Of a stretch of DNA of 64,000 nucleotides, positions 61,371 through 64,000 are shown one piece after another. The notes beneath the pieces are model-generated. The model made no database searches, had not been told where the DNA came from, and saw nothing but the letters and a program-made list of their open reading frames with translations. Source of the DNA: Sphingobacterium humi (GTDB taxonomy: Bacteria; Bacteroidota; Bacteroidia; Sphingobacteriales; Sphingobacteriaceae); the NCBI RefSeq assembly GCF_009768885.1, contig NZ_WSQA01000007.1, positions 62,001-126,000 on the forward strand, written 5' to 3'. How positions within the stretch are numbered: position 1 is the first letter of the stretch; every line of letters starts with the position of its first letter. The translations under genes and the position numbers were made by a program.

Positions 61371-62669
61371 TTAAAATTCGCGAAGCACCTGATCGACAGC
61401 TTCGATGGCTTGTTCGATTTCTGCTTCGGTATGCACCGCAGAGATGTACCACAAGCCACGGCCAATCACGCGGATGCCTTGATCTTGCAGGCGCGCGATA
61501 AACTTACCCAGCTTGGCCTTGTCGGCCGCCAGGGTATCGCGGTAGTCTGTTAATGTATCTAGATCGGTAAATAGCGTCACGAACATCGGCCCTAAACCAA
61601 ATACTTTCAGGTTTTGACCATGTTTTTCAGCCGAGGCAGCTATGCCTTGCATCAATTGCTGCCCTAAGCGGAACATGCGCTCGTAAGGCTGTTCTTCTTC
61701 TAACACACGAATGGTGGCTAAGGATGCCGCAATGGTTGGGTTACTGGCATTCATGGTGCCGGCATGGATGACCTCTGAATTAGCAATGCAGTCCATCCAT
61801 TCGTTCTTGCCGACGATAGCACTGATCGGATAGCCGGAGCCCATGGCCTTGGCAAAAATAGAGAGGTCTGGCGTAATGTTATAATAGGCCTGCGCACCGC
61901 CTAAACCCAGTCGGAAACCGGTAATGACCTCATCTAAAATAAAGGCAATGCCATATTGGCTACATAATTCACGAATACCGGCTAAGAATCCGGGCTTTGG
62001 CGCAATACAACCGTTATTGCACATTACAGGCTCGGTTATGATGGCCGCAAGCTCATCTTTGTGTTTCTCTACCGTGGCTTTTAATAATTCCAGGTCATTC
62101 CAAGGCAGGACAATAAATTCTGCGCGGCTATCAGGAGAAATCCCCTTCGACCAGGCAAAGCAGGCCGGATCTTCCCGACTGCCCAAAGCTTCTATGCCCG
62201 GCGTGGAGATCCCCCAAGCGACATTGTCGAGCCAACCGTGATAATGCCCTTCAAAACGGAGGAACTTATTTTTCCCGGTTTTTGCACGAGCCACCCGAAA
62301 GGCGGTTTGCACCGCTTCGGAACCATCTAGGCAAAAACGGATCAACTCGGCCGATGGAATGAGTTCGACAATCTTTTCGGCCAATTCGATTTCTTGGATA
62401 TGTTGGCCGGCGTACAACTGTCCCTCTTCAGAATAGCTGTTTACGGCTTGTAATACCCGCGGGTGGGAATGTCCTAAAATTAAAGGTCCCTGGCTTAAGG
62501 TAAAATCTAAATAGGTATTGCCATCTACATCGGTAATCTGGCTACCCTTCGCTTCCTTGTAAAACAACGCATGCGGGTGGTTATATTTTCGAAATTCGGA
62601 TGACACCCCTCCTGCCAATACTTTACTGGCTCTGGTTAACAGTTTTTTGGATTCGTCAAATGAGTTCAT
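61371..62669 (-). CDS. Class-III PLP aminotransferase, glutamate-1-semialdehyde aminomutase-like
   Basis: This 432-residue PLP enzyme has the family signature LDEVITGFRLGLGG (Asp246) and the Schiff-base lysine Lys274 in IFAKAMGSGYPISA. The N-terminus (ASKVLAGGVSSEFRK and GHSHPRVLQAV) is that of the HemL-like subgroup. Because it is embedded in a carbohydrate operon with a transporter and a mutarotase, it probably acts on an amino-sugar or keto-acid rather than in haem synthesis. It starts 7 bases after the kelch gene. Confidence 0.92.
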   Translation of the reverse strand: MNSFDESKKLLTRASKVLAGGVSSEFRKYNHPHALFYKEAKGSQITDVDGNTYLDFTLSQGPLILGHSHPRVLQAVNSYSEEGQLYAGQHIQEIELAEKIVELIPSAELIRFCLDGSEAVQTAFRVARAKTGKNKFLRFEGHYHGWLDNVAWGISTPGIEALGSREDPACFAWSKGISPDSRAEFIVLPWNDLELLKATVEKHKDELAAIITEPVMCNNGCIAPKPGFLAGIRELCSQYGIAFILDEVITGFRLGLGGAQAYYNITPDLSIFAKAMGSGYPISAIVGKNEWMDCIANSEVIHAGTMNASNPTIAASLATIRVLEEEQPYERMFRLGQQLMQGIAASAEKHGQNLKVFGLGPMFVTLFTDLDTLTDYRDTLAADKAKLGKFIARLQDQGIRVIGRGLWYISAVHTEAEIEQAIEAVDQVLREF

Positions 62670-62676
62670 GGATAGG

Positions 62677-63753
62677 CTATTTAAGGTTGTTTAAATCTAT
62701 ACTTAAGATACTGTTGCTGCGCACACCGGGGCCCACCTCGCCATTGATGAGGTAGTACATGTTTTTATGCTGCACCGAAGGCAGGGTTAGGCGCATTTCT
62801 TTCTTCGGTAGCACACCGACTTCTCGCCATTGATTTTTGGCAATGGAATAAGCCCATACTTCAGGTTTAAAACCAGGATGGGTTGCCGGATCGGCATATT
62901 GGGCGGTTTGCTGATCGAGCCCGCCAAAAAAGATAAATTGCTGATCGTTTAAATTCGCGGCTTGTAAAGGTCCTGCGGCCAAAGCAACAGGCAGATCTTG
63001 TAATTTTTTCCAACTGTATGGTTTTTCACCAAAATCTAGCTGATAAGCATCGGTCAGCATGGTGCGTATGGTTTTCCCCTGAGCATCGTTATGTAAGGCA
63101 ATGCCACTGAATACGTAAAAGGAATCTTTGCTAGTTGCGCTAACCGCATTAATGCGGGCTTGACCAGGAAGGTCGGGCAATTGATGCCAGCTATTCTTTT
63201 TTAAATCGTAACAGAATACTTTGCTGGCAGGCGTGCCGGCAAGATCGGAAGAGCCCGTAGCCAGGATCACATGATCGCCAACGCGGGATCCACACATATT
63301 CACTAGGGCCTCCGGCGACTGACTCAGCTGTTCGATCTGCCAGGATTGGCCTTCTTTTTTGAGGTAATATACGGCAGCGGACGGGACATTATCCTGTTCG
63401 GATCCGCCAAATAATAATAGGCCGTTCTTATAGGAAACCGTAATGCCATAGGCTAGTTTCTTAGGTAGTTTAAGGGGCAATTGGCTCCAGCTGCCAGCCT
63501 GCTTAGAATAGACAAAGATGACATCGTGCCAGATTTTCTTTCCACCCTCCCAAGGCATCTTATCGGGAAAGTTGGCTCCGCCGGCAGCAACTAGTTCATC
63601 GCCGACAAAGCCGGCATACATACCCGCAAAGCCTTTGGCATCTGGAATTGCTGGAACAAGATCCGTAGCGGATGGAATCATACGTTGAGCAACAGCTTGC
63701 TCCTGTGGAATTAGCATCATAAATACTGCGATTATAAAGATATAGTAGTGCAT
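62677..63753 (-). CDS. Kelch-type cyclically permuted mutarotase (NanM-like), secreted
   Basis: A signal peptide (ending AVAQ) precedes a six-bladed kelch propeller of about 330 residues. The blades show LVAAGGANFPDKMPWEGGKKIWHD, the pattern of N-acetylneuraminate mutarotase-like proteins, then GLLLFGGSEQDNVPSAAVYYLKK and FIFFGGLDQQTAQYADPA. Such enzymes interconvert anomers of released sugars in the periplasm. No sialate lyase or epimerase gene is seen here, so the sugar is uncertain. It lies 11 bases after the SDR stop. Confidence 0.9.
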   Translation of the reverse strand: MHYYIFIIAVFMMLIPQEQAVAQRMIPSATDLVPAIPDAKGFAGMYAGFVGDELVAAGGANFPDKMPWEGGKKIWHDVIFVYSKQAGSWSQLPLKLPKKLAYGITVSYKNGLLLFGGSEQDNVPSAAVYYLKKEGQSWQIEQLSQSPEALVNMCGSRVGDHVILATGSSDLAGTPASKVFCYDLKKNSWHQLPDLPGQARINAVSATSKDSFYVFSGIALHNDAQGKTIRTMLTDAYQLDFGEKPYSWKKLQDLPVALAAGPLQAANLNDQQFIFFGGLDQQTAQYADPATHPGFKPEVWAYSIAKNQWREVGVLPKKEMRLTLPSVQHKNMYYLINGEVGPGVRSNSILSIDLNNLK

Positions 63754-63764
63754 GTTTTTCCTCC

Positions 63765-64000
63765 TTACCAGCTTGTCCAGCCACCATCGACCAGGAGGTT
63801 ATGTCCGGTGATGAAGGAAGAAGCATCCGAAGCCAGGAACACAATAGGTCCGGCGATATCTTCATCTTCGGCAAACCTGCCTAATGGGGTCAAACGTTTA
63901 TAATTAGTTACAAATTCATTCTCGCCATAGCTTTCCTGCACCCCCGGGCCGTAGCCTCCGGGGCTTAAGCAATTGCAGCGGATACCATCTTTTCCGTAAT
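63765..64000 (-). CDS. SDR-family oxidoreductase, C-terminal part; 5' end outside the window
   Basis: Reading the minus strand from the window edge gives the end of a short-chain dehydrogenase: IRCNCLSPGGYGPG, then PLGRFAEDEDIAGPIVFLAS, SSFITGHNLLVDGG and WTSW before a TAA at 63765. The SPGG and D/E-DI-AGPIVFLASDAS patterns are typical. The catalytic Tyr and the cofactor motif lie beyond base 64000. It is the first visible gene of the right-end operon. Confidence 0.9.
   Translation of the reverse strand, partial: YGKDGIRCNCLSPGGYGPGVQESYGENEFVTNYKRLTPLGRFAEDEDIAGPIVFLASDASSFITGHNLLVDGGWTSW

Noticed and set aside
61371-62669. hemL of tetrapyrrole synthesis
   Set aside because: The N-terminus and context (transporter, kelch mutarotase, SDR) fit a carbohydrate operon, and no other haem gene is near.
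63596-63874. A 92-residue minus-strand frame bridging the kelch and SDR genes
   Set aside because: It overlaps two genes with clear signatures in another frame and has no motif.

Overview
The window reads as chromosomal DNA of a Bacteroidota bacterium, most likely a Sphingobacteriaceae member (Sphingobacterium/Pedobacter type). The reasons are two SusC/SusD pairs, TAnnTTTG-type -7 promoter elements, hardly any Shine-Dalgarno signals, many secreted lipoproteins, and a flexirubin/aryl-polyene cluster with a Flavobacterium-like tyrosine ammonia-lyase. No tRNA, rRNA or CRISPR array was found. All calls were made by eye; no database search was run.

Left part (1-15.6 kb): two polysaccharide/glycoside utilisation loci. 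The plus-strand one holds a 5'-truncated SusC, a SusD, a DUF1080 (3-keto-glycoside hydrolase-like) protein and a Tat-exported Gfo/Idh/MocA oxidoreductase. The minus-strand one holds SusC, SusD, a DUF5017 lipoprotein, an acetyl-xylan-esterase-like deacetylase and a large Tat-exported beta-helix protein. Then follow an rtcB-prfH RNA-repair/ribosome-rescue pair, a candidate 27-residue gene with its own promoter and terminator, two small secreted proteins of unknown function, and a repeat-rich spacer.

Middle part (19.8-32.9 kb, all minus strand): a probable exopolysaccharide synthesis and export operon, TolC-like / HlyD-like / TackOD1 zinc-ribbon protein / processive GT2 synthase / LVIVD lipoprotein, closed by a strong terminator. 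Upstream lie a secreted TIM-barrel protein, a NarL-type response regulator, a seven-helix membrane protein resembling the sensor half of AraC-type membrane regulators, and a 1000-residue histidine kinase with an extracellular propeller. These look like the control module for the operon.

Right-middle part (33.0-55.6 kb): a 20-gene flexirubin/aryl-polyene cluster. A flavin halogenase/monooxygenase-like gene diverges from tyrosine ammonia-lyase. Then come ketoreductase, five ketosynthase-like proteins (three with an intact Cys-His-His triad, one triad-less, one short), two ACPs, an LpxL-like acyltransferase, two dehydratases, a thioesterase, a NodB deacetylase, a LolA-like carrier, GT2 and DUF2062 (split by a frameshift at an A10 run), an MMPL-PlsC fusion, a phytoene-desaturase-like enzyme, a C45/NTN-hydrolase lipoprotein and a PaaK-like aryl-CoA ligase. 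The logic is: tyrosine to coumarate, CoA/ACP activation, iterative type II PKS/FAS-like polyene extension, esterification and export to the outer membrane. No dialkylresorcinol genes (darA/darB) are seen here.

Right end (55.6-64 kb): a spacer with an inverted pair of a dispersed 44-bp repeat and a perfect 17-bp hairpin; a 2-hydroxyacid dehydrogenase and glycerate kinase pair; and, convergent to it, a carbohydrate operon (SDR running off the end, kelch mutarotase, class-III aminotransferase, MFS transporter, GHL10/GH10-like protein).
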